Source: Subtercola frigoramans (lineage in GTDB: Bacteria > Actinomycetota > Actinomycetes > Actinomycetales > Microbacteriaceae). Taken from it: a DNA stretch of 64,000 nucleotides. The DNA is taken from assembly GCF_016907385.1 (NCBI RefSeq), contig NZ_JAFBBU010000001.1:2046001-2110000 (forward strand), given 5' to 3'. Under the pieces are notes generated by a model. That model did not search any database. It saw only the letters and a list, made by a program, of their open reading frames with translations, and was not told the DNA's origin. Position 1 is the first letter of the stretch. Each line of letters starts with the position of its first letter. The translations under genes were made by a program, and so were the position numbers. Positions 26,726 through 34,949 of this stretch are shown piece by piece.

Positions 26726-26820
26726 GAGGAGTGTCCTTTGATGGTGCACGGAAGTGTGCGGTGATGCCGCATCGATTTGTGCGGCATACCTAGAACATCA
26801 GGTGGCGGGGGAGGGGCGAA
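26726..26820. other. divergent promoter region, GlsB-like gene / LuxR-type regulator
   Basis: No gene. Ends in the 16-bp palindrome at 26821. Short GC-rich and AT-rich blocks alternate; no other motif is clear. Confidence 0.4.
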
Positions 26821-26836
26821 CCACCCCTAGGGGTGG
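26821..26836. promoter_or_regulatory. perfect 16-bp palindrome, candidate operator
   Basis: CCACCCCTAGGGGTGG is fully self-complementary. It lies 35 bp before the ATG of the LuxR-type regulator and about 95 bp upstream of the GlsB-like start. TAATTT 7 nt before the regulator ATG is a likely -10 box, which puts the palindrome over the -35 region. Confidence 0.6.
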
Positions 26837-26871
26837 AATTTCTCACCCGCCGATGGTGTAATTTCGGCATC

Positions 26872-27543
26872 ATGGCAGTTACGACAGCGGCAGGCCCCCT
26901 CACAGTTGCTCTGGTCGACGACTACGACATCGTGCTCACCGGATTGGCTCACATGTTCGATCACTACCGCGATCGCATAGTCGTAGCTGAGATCGATGCC
27001 AACGCTCCCTTGTCTGACAGCGTGGACATCGTGTTGTACGACTCGTTCGCCCAGCCGGAGTCGGATCATCACGAAATCGGCGAACTCGTCAAGAACGTGA
27101 AGGCGCGGAAAGTCGTTGTCTACACCTGGAACTTCCACCCCGAACTCGTCGAGAGCGCCCAGAAGCAGGGGGTACACGGGTATCTCTCCAAGGCACTGCC
27201 GGCGCGCGAGCTTGTGGCGGCACTCGAAGCAGTCCATTCCGGTTCGACCGTGGTGAGCCCGGTCACTGGGCGTTCGGCGAGTTCGCCCGGTCTCGACTGG
27301 CCCGGCCGGCGGGAAGGATTCACTGACCGCGAATCAGAGATTCTCGCCCTCATCACCCAGGGGAAGAACAATGCAGAGGTGGCCACGTTGACGTATCTCA
27401 GCCCGAACACAGTGAAGTCGTACATCCGGAGCATCTACCGCAAGATCGGTGCCGGGAGTCGAACGCAGGCCGTGTTGTGGGGCGTAGCCAACGGGTTCAC
27501 GCCGGATCATCACCGCATCGACCACTGGCTGGGCGGCCCCTGA
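26872..27543 (+). CDS. orphan LuxR/NarL-type response regulator
   Basis: About 223 residues. N-terminal receiver domain: acidic pair VALVDDYDIV, candidate phospho-acceptor Asp in DIVLYDSFAQ, conserved Lys in GYLSKALPA. C-terminal LuxR helix-turn-helix: GFTDRESEILALITQGKNNA, LSPNTVKSYIRSIYRKIGAG. No kinase gene is adjacent. Start ATG 26872 is chosen for the leaderless-type TAATTT box and since the receiver domain begins there. It may autoregulate through the palindrome at 26821. Confidence 0.88.
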   Translation: MAVTTAAGPLTVALVDDYDIVLTGLAHMFDHYRDRIVVAEIDANAPLSDSVDIVLYDSFAQPESDHHEIGELVKNVKARKVVVYTWNFHPELVESAQKQGVHGYLSKALPARELVAALEAVHSGSTVVSPVTGRSASSPGLDWPGRREGFTDRESEILALITQGKNNAEVATLTYLSPNTVKSYIRSIYRKIGAGSRTQAVLWGVANGFTPDHHRIDHWLGGP

Positions 27544-27592
27544 CCGTCGCAACCACGGGACAAGACGGTACCTCCAGGGGCACAATAGGGGA

Positions 27593-28471
27593 GTGCCCGA
27601 ATTGCCTGAAGTCACGGCCCTCGTTTCCGACCTCGGTTCGAGGTTGATCGGTCGTGTCGTCGACAGGGTCGACATCGTTTCGTTCGCCGCACTCAAGACG
27701 TTCGACCCGCCTGTTTCAGCGCTGGCTGGAGGCAGGGTAATCCGTGTCTCGCGGCACGGAAAGTTCCTCGATTTTCAGGTGTCGCCGCTGGGGGAGCAGG
27801 GCAGCCTGCATCTCGTGATGCATCTCGCACGCGCAGGCTGGATCAGGTGGCGCGACACCGAACCGATTCTCAGGGGCCGACCAGGCAAGACTGCCCTGGC
27901 TGCCCGCCTGGTGCTCAGCGACGGCTCAGGCCTCGACATCACCGAGGCCGGCACGAAGAAGAGCCTCGCGATCTACGTCGTGCGAGACGCGAGCGAGGTG
28001 CCGGGCATCCATCGACTGGGGCCTGACCCGCTCGACGCAGGATTCACCGAAGAGGCGTTCGCGCAGATACTGAGTGCTCAGGGTCGGTCGCAGATCAAAG
28101 GGGTGCTTCGTAATCAGTCGATCATCGCCGGCATCGGGAATGCCTACTCTGACGAGATACTGCATTCGGCGCGAATGTCGCCATTCAAGCCCGCGAACAT
28201 GGCGGCTGACGACGTCACCGAACTTTATTCAGCAATGCAGTCGACGCTACGCACGGCGATCGAGCGGGCGGACGGCCTCGCGGCCTCTGAGCTGAAACGG
28301 GAGAAGAAGTCAGGGCTGCAGGTTCACGGGCGCGCAGGCCAGACCTGCCCGGTCTGCGGCGACACGGTACGCCAGGTGATCTTCGCCGACTCGACGCTCG
28401 AGTACTGCCCGAGCTGCCAGACCGGCGGCAGGCTGCTCGCCGACCGCGTGCTGTCGCGCCTGCTCAAGTAG
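27593..28471 (+). CDS. Fpg/Nei family DNA glycosylase/AP lyase
   Basis: 292 residues. Seen: catalytic N-terminus PELPEVTALVSDLGSRL (Pro2 Schiff-base nucleophile, Glu3), helix-two-turn-helix QIKGVLRNQSIIAGIGNAYS, and the C-terminal zinc finger CPVCGDTVRQVIFADSTLEY closed by CPSCQTGGR. Removes oxidised bases and nicks the AP site. The start is GTG 27593, coding MPELPEV after CACAAT-AGGGGA. The zinc finger is intact, unlike zincless Nei relatives. Fpg versus Nei specificity cannot be settled here. Confidence 0.93.
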   Translation: MPELPEVTALVSDLGSRLIGRVVDRVDIVSFAALKTFDPPVSALAGGRVIRVSRHGKFLDFQVSPLGEQGSLHLVMHLARAGWIRWRDTEPILRGRPGKTALAARLVLSDGSGLDITEAGTKKSLAIYVVRDASEVPGIHRLGPDPLDAGFTEEAFAQILSAQGRSQIKGVLRNQSIIAGIGNAYSDEILHSARMSPFKPANMAADDVTELYSAMQSTLRTAIERADGLAASELKREKKSGLQVHGRAGQTCPVCGDTVRQVIFADSTLEYCPSCQTGGRLLADRVLSRLLK

Positions 28472-28575
28472 TAGAGGCTCGTCCCCTTATGGACCACAAG
28501 CGGAGACAGGAACGGCCTGCTCTCGGGCAGCAGCCCTCCCGTTGCTTTTTCTCGAGCATATTCCTAACCATCAAT
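28472..28575. other. intergenic sequence upstream of decayed cluster
   Basis: No gene seen. It precedes the putative LysR box and is richer in A and T towards its 3' end. Confidence 0.4.
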
Positions 28576-28613
28576 TAGGTTGACTTAAATGCACAAAAAA
28601 AGTAAGTAGACAT
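28576..28613 (+). promoter_or_regulatory. putative LysR box / promoter, copy 1
   Basis: 38-bp block beginning TAGGTTGACTTAAATG and ending AAAAGTAAGTAGACAT. It matches 31019-31056 at 29 of 38 positions without gaps. Contains ACTT...AAGT half-sites. It lies upstream of the 5'-truncated NmrA-like gene. Confidence 0.6.
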
Positions 28614-28686
28614 CATCCAATCTCGGGAGCAGACTACAACATCAGAGGACGTGAAAGCGCGGAGAGGTAGTCGTTGCGTGGCCTGA

Positions 28687-29538
28687 GCCGAACGGGCGGG
28701 AACCTTCTCACGCACGGGCGGTGACGTCAGGTTCGACTGGCGCGACAGCACGACCTATCGCGCTGCTTTGCACGGCGTCGACGGCGTCTTCATTGTTGGT
28801 CCTGGTTCTGCAACGGATTGGTCTTCGAGCTTGTCAGAGCTTCTCGCGATAGCTGAAGAAGAGTCAGTCGAGAAGGCGGTGCTTCTGTCGGCACGCGGCG
28901 TGGAATTCCTCACAGACGGCGCGGTTGCGCGTGCTGAGCAAGCGCTTCGGGCCGGTCTTGTTCCGTGGACGATTCTCCGACCGTCACATTTCGCGCAGAA
29001 CTTCACCGAAGCCATGTTCGCACCGATCGACGGCTACGTTCATGCACCTGTCGGGGCAGGGGCGGAACCTTTCGTGGACATCGAAGATCTCGCAGAGGTC
29101 GCTGCCTTCGTTCTGACGCATGCCGGGTGGGGACGCGAGGTTGTCGACATCTCTGGGCTGGCCGCTCCCACCTTCGTGGAGGCCGTACAGATGCTCAGCG
29201 ACTCAGCCGGAGAGCGTTACGAATATGTCAGCGATGCACCGGAGCAACATGCCGAGCGCCTCCGCTCAGACGGCACACCAGAAGGATACATCACCTGGCG
29301 AATGGCGATGCTTGGAGGCATTCGCCGCGGCGACGACGCGTATCTCAGCACCGGTGTTGCCCGGGTACTCGGCCGCCCTGCGACGACCTTCCAGGACTGG
29401 CTGGTGCGCGAGCACACTCCACGGTTCGCTCCACCGGAAGAGATCGCTCAAATCATCGGAAGGCTCGTATCCGACGCCGCCGCCTCCATTGTTGGCGACG
29501 ATATCGTCGTCGACGGCGGAACCGTGCCCGCCATCTGA
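28687..29538 (+). pseudogene. 5'-truncated NmrA-like NAD(P)-binding protein
   Basis: The frame from 28687 encodes an NmrA/atypical SDR protein lacking its N-terminus: similarity appears from about GGDVRFDWRDSTTY, then ALHGVDGVFIVGPGSA, LSARGVEFLTDG, WTILRPSHFAQNF and a normal C-terminal half. The GxxGxxG dinucleotide-binding strand that should precede (about 40 residues) is absent, and the upstream frame ends at a stop at 28684-28686 without ATG or GTG. A TTG at 28768 could still start a 256-residue product. Probably a remnant after a deletion between the promoter and the gene body. Confidence 0.7.
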
Positions 29539-29540
29539 TT

Positions 29541-30056
29541 CCGGATCCGTATCCGTTGCTCGACACCTGGCACGAAGGCACCGCCGTCGATGTCCTCTCC
29601 ACGCACATGGACCCGCCCACCGCGAGTCCACTCTTCGGCGACCATGTCCCCTTGAACGCACTTGGCGAAGACGGACGGAACGCGTTTCTCTCCATCGCGG
29701 GCCAGCCAGAAGGAGCCAACCTCACGATCATCGAATTGCGTCAGCTCGGCGGTGCTTTTGCAGAACCAGGGCCCGCGGGTGGAGCCGTTGACCATCTCGA
29801 CGCACAGTTCGGTTGTTTCGGCGTAGGCATTCTGCTGGGCGGCAACCCCGAAGCAGTAGTCAGAGAGCAGCTCGACGCGCTCCGGCTCGCCCTGCGACCG
29901 TGGACGAACGAATTCACCATACCGAGCTTTGTTGAACGATTCGGCGCTCCTGAGAAATCCTTCGGGCCGGCCACAGCAGCCCGCGTCGAGATGACCCGCA
30001 GGCGCATCGACCCATCTGGCATATTCGCCGGCGACGTTTCGACAGCAGTCGTCTAG
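29541..30056 (+). pseudogene. C-terminal fragment of FAD-linked oxidase (berberine-bridge-like)
   Basis: About 171 residues from PDPYPLLDTWHEGTAVD to GIFAGDVSTAVV. Typical of the C-terminal substrate/BBE region of FAD-binding oxidoreductases: THMDPPTASPLFGDH, ELRQLGGAFAEP, FVERFGAPEKSFGP, RIDPSGIF. The whole N-terminal PCMH FAD-binding domain (about 250 residues) is missing; the sequence starts right at the stop of the NmrA remnant. No good start codon or ribosome-binding site (TTG 29556, ATG 29608 are possible). Confidence 0.7.
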
Positions 30057-30080
30057 CGCGAAGATGGCCGCCGGCATTCG

Positions 30081-31013
30081 TTACCGGCGGCCTGTTCCGG
30101 TCGCTGGCAACTGGGACTTCGCGGCATCCGCTATCAGTTCCTGAATGTGAACCAGACCAGCATCGGACGCCGAACTTCGCCGAGTCACCAACAAGAGCTT
30201 TCGGTAGACGGGCACTTCCAAGTCGATCATGATGACGCCCTCTGGCACAAAGCGTGCCCCGAGCTCAGGAATGAGCGCTACCCCCATTCCTGCCTGGACC
30301 AACGCGAGCTGAACCTGAAAATCGGTTGCTTCAGCAACAGCCCGTATCTCGAAACCAGCGAGGTCAGTGGCGCGGCGGACCATGTCATGGCAGGTCCATT
30401 CTCGTGACGGAACAATCCAGTCGTGCCCAGAGAATGCGCCCAGATCAACAGGCCGATCAGTGGGCCCTGGCCATTCGCTCACGCTGATTGCCAGGCGCAC
30501 CGTCTCCGTGCCGATGCTCTGAATCGTCAGTCCTGGGCCGGAAACAGGCGGCATGTTCGAGTACGAGTGAGCGATAGCGAGCTCGACCTCGCCCGCTGTC
30601 AGGGCGGGAATGGAAGCAGATGGTTCCATTTCGATCAACCGAAGCTCGACACTGCGGTCACCTGCTTGGTTGAGTGCCTTCCAAGCAGTCGGGATGATCG
30701 TGCGGGCAGCGGTTGGGAATGCACCGACCCGGTACGTTCCCGCCGCGCCGTCGCGAAGCGCAGCCGCCTCCATCTCGGCGACAGACAACGCATCCACGAT
30801 GCTGCTGCCGTGCTTGGCAAGAAGGTGCCCTGCCGGAGTCACCACAACCCGACGCCCTTGTTTCTCCATGAGCTTCACCCCCAGCTCCCGCTCCAGCGCG
30901 GCCAGCTGCATCGAAATGCCGGGGGGAGTCAGGTTCAGTTCGCGAGCGACGGCCGCGATCGTGCCCAACCGGTCGAGTTCGGCGAGCATGTTGAGCTTGC
31001 GAATGTCTAACAC
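30081..31013 (-). CDS. LysR-family transcriptional regulator
   Basis: 310 residues. N-terminal winged helix-turn-helix (MLAELDRLGTIAAVARELNL, TPPGISMQLAALERELG) and a periplasmic-binding-like effector domain. GTG 31013 begins only 5 nt from the conserved 38-bp box, with TAAACC as possible -10, so the message may be leaderless. It is divergent from the EamA exporter, the usual arrangement for a LysR protein controlling its neighbour. The effector is unknown. Confidence 0.92.
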   Translation of the reverse strand: MLDIRKLNMLAELDRLGTIAAVARELNLTPPGISMQLAALERELGVKLMEKQGRRVVVTPAGHLLAKHGSSIVDALSVAEMEAAALRDGAAGTYRVGAFPTAARTIIPTAWKALNQAGDRSVELRLIEMEPSASIPALTAGEVELAIAHSYSNMPPVSGPGLTIQSIGTETVRLAISVSEWPGPTDRPVDLGAFSGHDWIVPSREWTCHDMVRRATDLAGFEIRAVAEATDFQVQLALVQAGMGVALIPELGARFVPEGVIMIDLEVPVYRKLLLVTRRSSASDAGLVHIQELIADAAKSQLPATGTGRR

Positions 31014-31018
31014 AAACC

Positions 31019-31056
31019 TAGGTTTACTATTTTGCGAAGAAAAAGTAAATAGACAT
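31019..31056 (+). promoter_or_regulatory. putative LysR box / divergent promoter, copy 2
   Basis: 38-bp block TAGGTTTACT...AGTAAATAGACAT, located between divergent lysR and the exporter. TTTACT and AGTAAA form an inverted repeat with 15 nt between. Second copy of the element at 28576-28613. Confidence 0.65.
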
Positions 31057-31084
31057 AGAGGGATCGAGGGCGCAAGCTTCGACT

Positions 31085-31981
31085 ATGAATTCAGTACGAG
31101 TGTTGGGAGCCGGGTTGGGCGTTGTGGTCCTCTGGGCCAGCGCCTTCCCTGCCATTCAGGTCGCGGCGCCCGAACTCGGACCGGTTGGTCTGTCGATCGT
31201 CCGCCTCGCGGTCGCAGCTGTTGCACTCCTCGCGGTCGCGCCATTCATCACAGTTCGCGTACCCGCAGCGCGGGACCTCCTTCTGATCGCTGGGTGCGCG
31301 TTCTTCGGGATGACGGCCTACCAGCTGCTTCTGAACACCGGCGAACTCTATGTGCCCGCAGGTACCGCGAGCATCATCGTCGCGGCAGCGCCGCTTGTTT
31401 CAGTCGCAATCGCGGCCTTCGCGTTCAAGGAGAAGCTCAGCGCGATCCGCGTTGCCGGAAGCATCGTCGCCATCGGGGGAGTCCTTCTGGTGTGCATCGC
31501 GCGGGCGGGCCTCAGCGTCAGCGCTGCTGTCTGGATCGTCGTGGCCGCCATGGTCGCCCAGGGTGCCTATCACCCGCTGTCGCGCTTGTTGCTCCGCACA
31601 TACACTGCGTTGGAAGTGGCAACCTACGGCATGATCGCTGGGACCATCCTCACTCTGCCCTTCCTTTCTGCTGGCTGGCAACAGATCACAGCGGCCAGCC
31701 CTTCAGCCTGGGCCGCTGCCGTGTATCTCGGGGTGTTGCCCTCCGCCGCCGGGTTCGTGCTCTGGGGCTACGCAGTGGCCCGGCTCCCCGTCGTCACTTC
31801 CACGAGTCTGCTCTACCTCGTTCCGGCCGTTGCGGTTCTGATCTCATTCGTCTGGCTCGGCGAAATCCCGCTTCCGAGCGAGCTCATCGGCGGCGCCATC
31901 ATCATCATCGGCGTCATTGGTATCAGCCAGGGTGACCGGCTTCTCGGAAAATTCCTGCCAATACGCGAGCCAGCCCTCTAA
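31085..31981 (+). CDS. EamA/DMT-family transporter
   Basis: 298 residues with ten predicted membrane helices in two EamA repeats (each about 140 residues; repeat 1 contains VVVLWASAFPAIQVAAPELG, repeat 2 WIVVAAMVAQGAYHPLSRLL). Drug/metabolite superfamily exporters move amino acids or other small metabolites out of the cell. Divergent from lysR and probably induced by it. It is followed 27 bp later by the anion channel gene. Confidence 0.92.
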   Translation: MNSVRVLGAGLGVVVLWASAFPAIQVAAPELGPVGLSIVRLAVAAVALLAVAPFITVRVPAARDLLLIAGCAFFGMTAYQLLLNTGELYVPAGTASIIVAAAPLVSVAIAAFAFKEKLSAIRVAGSIVAIGGVLLVCIARAGLSVSAAVWIVVAAMVAQGAYHPLSRLLLRTYTALEVATYGMIAGTILTLPFLSAGWQQITAASPSAWAAAVYLGVLPSAAGFVLWGYAVARLPVVTSTSLLYLVPAVAVLISFVWLGEIPLPSELIGGAIIIIGVIGISQGDRLLGKFLPIREPAL

Positions 31982-32008
31982 CCATGAACCACGAAGATCG
32001 GATTCCCC

Positions 32009-33037
32009 ATGTCTGACGGAACGCCCGCGGCGCGCATTCCTCTGAACACCCTCGCCATAGCCTTCGGATTGGTCGGCCTTGCTGACGTTTGGACGGCGAC
32101 CTCGGCGGCGCTCGAACTCCCGGCCGGCATCGGGAATGCCTTCTGGATGATCGCAGCACTCTCCTGGGTTTGGCTTCTAGTTGCCCACACCCTTCGTGGT
32201 GGCCGAACAGCCGGCACCCTCGCGAGTCAACTCCGACACCCTCTTCAGGGCCCCATAGCGGCCCTCGCGCCAATTGTCGGCATGCTGCTTGCTGCCGATC
32301 TGTACCACTTCTCTCCGCTCATCGGGCAGATCTTGGTCGTCTTCTTCATGGCCGCGACGGCGGCATTCGCCGGATGGCTCATCAGCACCTGGCTTGGGGG
32401 AGGACTAGAACTCGAGTCTCTCCACGGCGGCTACTTCCTCCCCACCGTTGCCGGCGGCTTCATCGGCGCAACCGCGGCGGCAGAAGTCGGTTTCACCAGT
32501 ATCGCGATCGGCGCATTCGCGGTCGGCCTGTTCTTCTGGATCGTCATGTTCACGCTCATCACCGCACGACTGATGTTCCGACCCGCGATCCCAGCACCCC
32601 TGGCCCCAACGCTGGTCATCTTCGTCGCCCCTCCCGCCGTAGCAGGAACAGCCTGGTTCCTCATTGCGCCGACACCCGGACCGGTCGACTATGCGCTGGC
32701 CGCGACAACGGCACTCATGATCCTCGTGCAACTGGCCCTGATCCCGCGCTACCGAAGACTGTCGTTCACTCTCGGGTTCTGGTCCTTCACATTCCCCTTC
32801 GCCGCCGTCGGGGGATACGCCATCATCTGGCTGAACATCCTTCGCCCGGCAGGCTGGCAGATTATAGTGGTTGCCGTCGTTACTGGAATCACGGCCCTCG
32901 TCGTCGCCATCGCCATCAAATCCCTGGAACTTCTTCGCCGCCGCGACAGCGGCAACCCCATCCTGACTGCCACGAGACCAGACACCACAGCACTCCTCGT
33001 CGACTCGATCACCACTGACCCAATGAAGGTCGGCTAA
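32009..33037 (+). CDS. SLAC1/TehA-like (TDT family) anion channel or transporter
   Basis: 342 residues with about ten membrane helices. Seen: NTLAIAFGLVGLADVWTATS and the conserved pore-helix region HGGYFLPTVAGGFIGATAAA, typical of the tellurite-resistance/dicarboxylate transporter family. Probably in one transcript with the EamA gene. Substrate (dicarboxylate, sulfite or another anion) cannot be assigned. Confidence 0.85.
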   Translation: MSDGTPAARIPLNTLAIAFGLVGLADVWTATSAALELPAGIGNAFWMIAALSWVWLLVAHTLRGGRTAGTLASQLRHPLQGPIAALAPIVGMLLAADLYHFSPLIGQILVVFFMAATAAFAGWLISTWLGGGLELESLHGGYFLPTVAGGFIGATAAAEVGFTSIAIGAFAVGLFFWIVMFTLITARLMFRPAIPAPLAPTLVIFVAPPAVAGTAWFLIAPTPGPVDYALAATTALMILVQLALIPRYRRLSFTLGFWSFTFPFAAVGGYAIIWLNILRPAGWQIIVVAVVTGITALVVAIAIKSLELLRRRDSGNPILTATRPDTTALLVDSITTDPMKVG

Positions 33038-33040
33038 TAG

Positions 33041-33133
33041 TCAGTCTTCCCGGGCGGCCAGGCCGTTCCGCAATACACGTTCACGCTCACCGACGGCAGC
33101 AGCGCTATCAAGGAGCTCAGCATTGAGTTCTGA
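33041..33133 (+). pseudogene. 3' fragment of a small protein gene, possibly SnoaL-like
   Basis: An open frame directly after the channel gene stop encodes SVFPGGQAVPQYTFTLTDGS followed by SAIKELSIEF. It has no start codon. The strand pattern resembles the C-terminal beta sheet of SnoaL/NTF2-like proteins, but this is a weak match. Confidence 0.35.
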
Positions 33134-33167
33134 TACAACACGACTCCCTCACTCAGAACGGAAAGCC

Positions 33168-33239
33168 ATGAAGAGGAATCTTCGAAGTGCACGCGTCATC
33201 ATCGTCGGTGACAGCTCTGGCTATGGCTTCAACGGATAG
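33168..33239 (+). pseudogene. 5' fragment of an SDR-like gene, cut at the mobile-element boundary
   Basis: ATG 33168 follows GGAAAG and encodes 23 residues including VIIVGDSSGYGF, resembling the start of a short-chain dehydrogenase (V-G-x-S-S-G-x-G). It ends in GGATAG, exactly where AT-rich sequence begins. No continuation of the SDR gene was found elsewhere in the window. Confidence 0.45.
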
Positions 33240-33315
33240 CGCTGATAATGCACATTATGTCAAGTAATAAGCTGTTCGATTGCAGGATATGTAATTAGCG
33301 AACTTTTGGATAAGG
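33231..33315 (+). repeat. left-end repeats of the element
   Basis: Two GGATA-type motifs: AACGGATAGCGCT at 33231-33243 and TTAGCGAACTTTTGGATAAG from 33295. Between them lies the 14-nt palindrome ATAATGCACATTAT (33245-33258). The second motif matches the repeats at 37215 and 39156. Confidence 0.5.
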
Positions 33316-33501
33316 CACGCTGTCTGCCGTTAATCAGCCATTGATCAGGACATCTAATGTTTCTTCTCCGTGCGCCGTCACTAGGTTGCACGTGTAGTTG
33401 ATCGCATCACATCGAGTGCTTATCTGATCTCTGATCAGCGTTTCTCTTGACGGTGATTTCAATTTATGCAATCCTGTTTCATGTTATGAAGCCGATTGTG
33501 G
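33316..33501. other. AT-rich upstream region of the integrase
   Basis: No gene seen. Contains several TGATCAG/CTGATCA-type short palindromes (for example near 33351 and 33425-33438), which could bind the recombinase or its regulator. Confidence 0.4.
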
Positions 33502-34614
33502 ATGGCCGTGACTGAGTCCGGCCGGTTATCGTTTCTACCGCTGGGTGACCAGGCGGCTGATCCTGACGTGTTCCTCGGCGAGCTTCTCGACGGCTGGGCC
33601 CGCGCTCAGCAAGCTGCCCAATTCAGCCCTAACACCGTGAGCGGCAAGCGTGCTCGCGTTCTGGACCTGGTCGAGTTCTCTGGACACTACCCGTGGGAAT
33701 GGACTATCAGCGACGCTGATGACTATTTCTCACACGCTCGTGGGGTGCGGAACCTCGCCTACGCCACGATTCGCTCGTACCAGGGCGCGATCAGCATGTT
33801 CTGCGAGTTCGCCTCCGATGCCGCATACGACTGGAACACTGAGTGCGCCCGGCTGTTCGGCGGGGTTTTCTCGCAGGTCATTACTGAGTGGAATCGGATC
33901 ACTCATTCCCAACCGACCGAGGCGAAGTCAGCCAAGCGTGCCTTCTCGCAGACCGAGTTGCAGCAGTTCTTCGATCTCGCCGACCTCGAGGCCGAACGGA
34001 TCGTCAACGCCGGCCGCCGCGGCGCTCTGGCAGCGATGCGCGACGCAGCCGCGTTCAAGTGCCTCTATGGTTGGGGGCTCCGCGTCGATGAAGCCCGGCA
34101 CATTCAGGTCGTTGATTTTTCCCGCAACTACAGCGCACCGTACTTCGGCGACTACGGTGTTCTCCGCATCCGGTGGGGCAAACCTCACCGCGGCTCGGCG
34201 AAGAAGACCCGCTCGGTTCTGACCGTCTGGGACTGGCCAGCCGAAGCGCTCCGAATCTGGATCGGGCACGGACTCCCCTTGTACGGCACGCCGGTCACCG
34301 ACGTGTTCCCGACCACGGGCGGAAAAGTCGTCGATGAACCACAGTTACTGAAACGCTTGCACGCCCTGATCGATGAGCTCGGCTTCCCGCCCGGGCTGGA
34401 CATTCACTCGTTCCGACGCACTTACGGCACGCACCTGATCACTGGGCTGGGCTTCGATGTCTCGTTCGTGCAGCTCCAGTTCGGCCATGAACATGCCTCG
34501 ACGACAACGATCTACACCCTCCCCGCCCCGGATTATCAACGTCTTGCGTTGAAGAACGCCCACGACGCGACCCTCGAGGCTGCGCAACACCTACTGAATG
34601 GACGACGCCCATGA
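33502..34614 (+). CDS. tyrosine recombinase / integrase
   Basis: About 370 residues from ATG 33502 (TTG 33496 and GTG 33508 are alternatives). N-terminal SAM-like core-binding domain (about 20-125) and catalytic domain with a full set of residues: Arg194 in GWGLRVDEARH, Lys234/235 in AKKTRSVL, His302-x-x-Arg305 in DIHSFRRTYGTHL, His329 in FGHEHAST, and the nucleophile Tyr338 in TIYTLP. Predicted active. ATGA overlap with the next gene shows a translationally coupled operon. Confidence 0.93.
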   Translation: MAVTESGRLSFLPLGDQAADPDVFLGELLDGWARAQQAAQFSPNTVSGKRARVLDLVEFSGHYPWEWTISDADDYFSHARGVRNLAYATIRSYQGAISMFCEFASDAAYDWNTECARLFGGVFSQVITEWNRITHSQPTEAKSAKRAFSQTELQQFFDLADLEAERIVNAGRRGALAAMRDAAAFKCLYGWGLRVDEARHIQVVDFSRNYSAPYFGDYGVLRIRWGKPHRGSAKKTRSVLTVWDWPAEALRIWIGHGLPLYGTPVTDVFPTTGGKVVDEPQLLKRLHALIDELGFPPGLDIHSFRRTYGTHLITGLGFDVSFVQLQFGHEHASTTTIYTLPAPDYQRLALKNAHDATLEAAQHLLNGRRP

Positions 34615-34949
34615 AACGCGACATCACTTACCACTGGCACGTCCGCGAACTGATGGCCCGGAACCACTACCGCAGCAGCAAAGACCTCATCGAACCCCTC
34701 CGGGAACGAGGCATCACGCTCTCCACGGTGCAGGTCTGGCGGATCATCGACCAGAACCCGGAACGCATCGCATTCCAAGTCCTCGTCGCTCTCGCCGACA
34801 TCTTCGGCGTCGGCGTCGGTGAACTCGTCACCTACACTGCAGCCGACGCCCGCACCACCCGGCGCAAGGCCGCCGGCAGCAAAGACGACGTGCTTAACAT
34901 TCGCGACTACCGACCCGTCCGCGCACGAATCGTCCCAGAGAATGACTGA
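34611..34949 (+). CDS. small XRE-type helix-turn-helix protein of the recombinase operon
   Basis: 112 residues. Helix-turn-helix of the Cro/C1 type: VRELMARNHYRSSKDLIEPL, LSTVQVWRIIDQNPERIAFQ, VLVALADIFGVGVGELVTY. Starts inside the stop of the integrase (ATGA) and overlaps the next gene by 8 nt. It may regulate the operon or act as a directionality or accessory factor. Its size and place recall the small TnpC of Tn554-type elements. Confidence 0.85.
   Translation: MKRDITYHWHVRELMARNHYRSSKDLIEPLRERGITLSTVQVWRIIDQNPERIAFQVLVALADIFGVGVGELVTYTAADARTTRRKAAGSKDDVLNIRDYRPVRARIVPEND

Noticed and set aside
29641..30010. Intact FAD-dependent oxidase gene
   Set aside because: Only the C-terminal region is present; the FAD-binding domain is absent and no start site fits.
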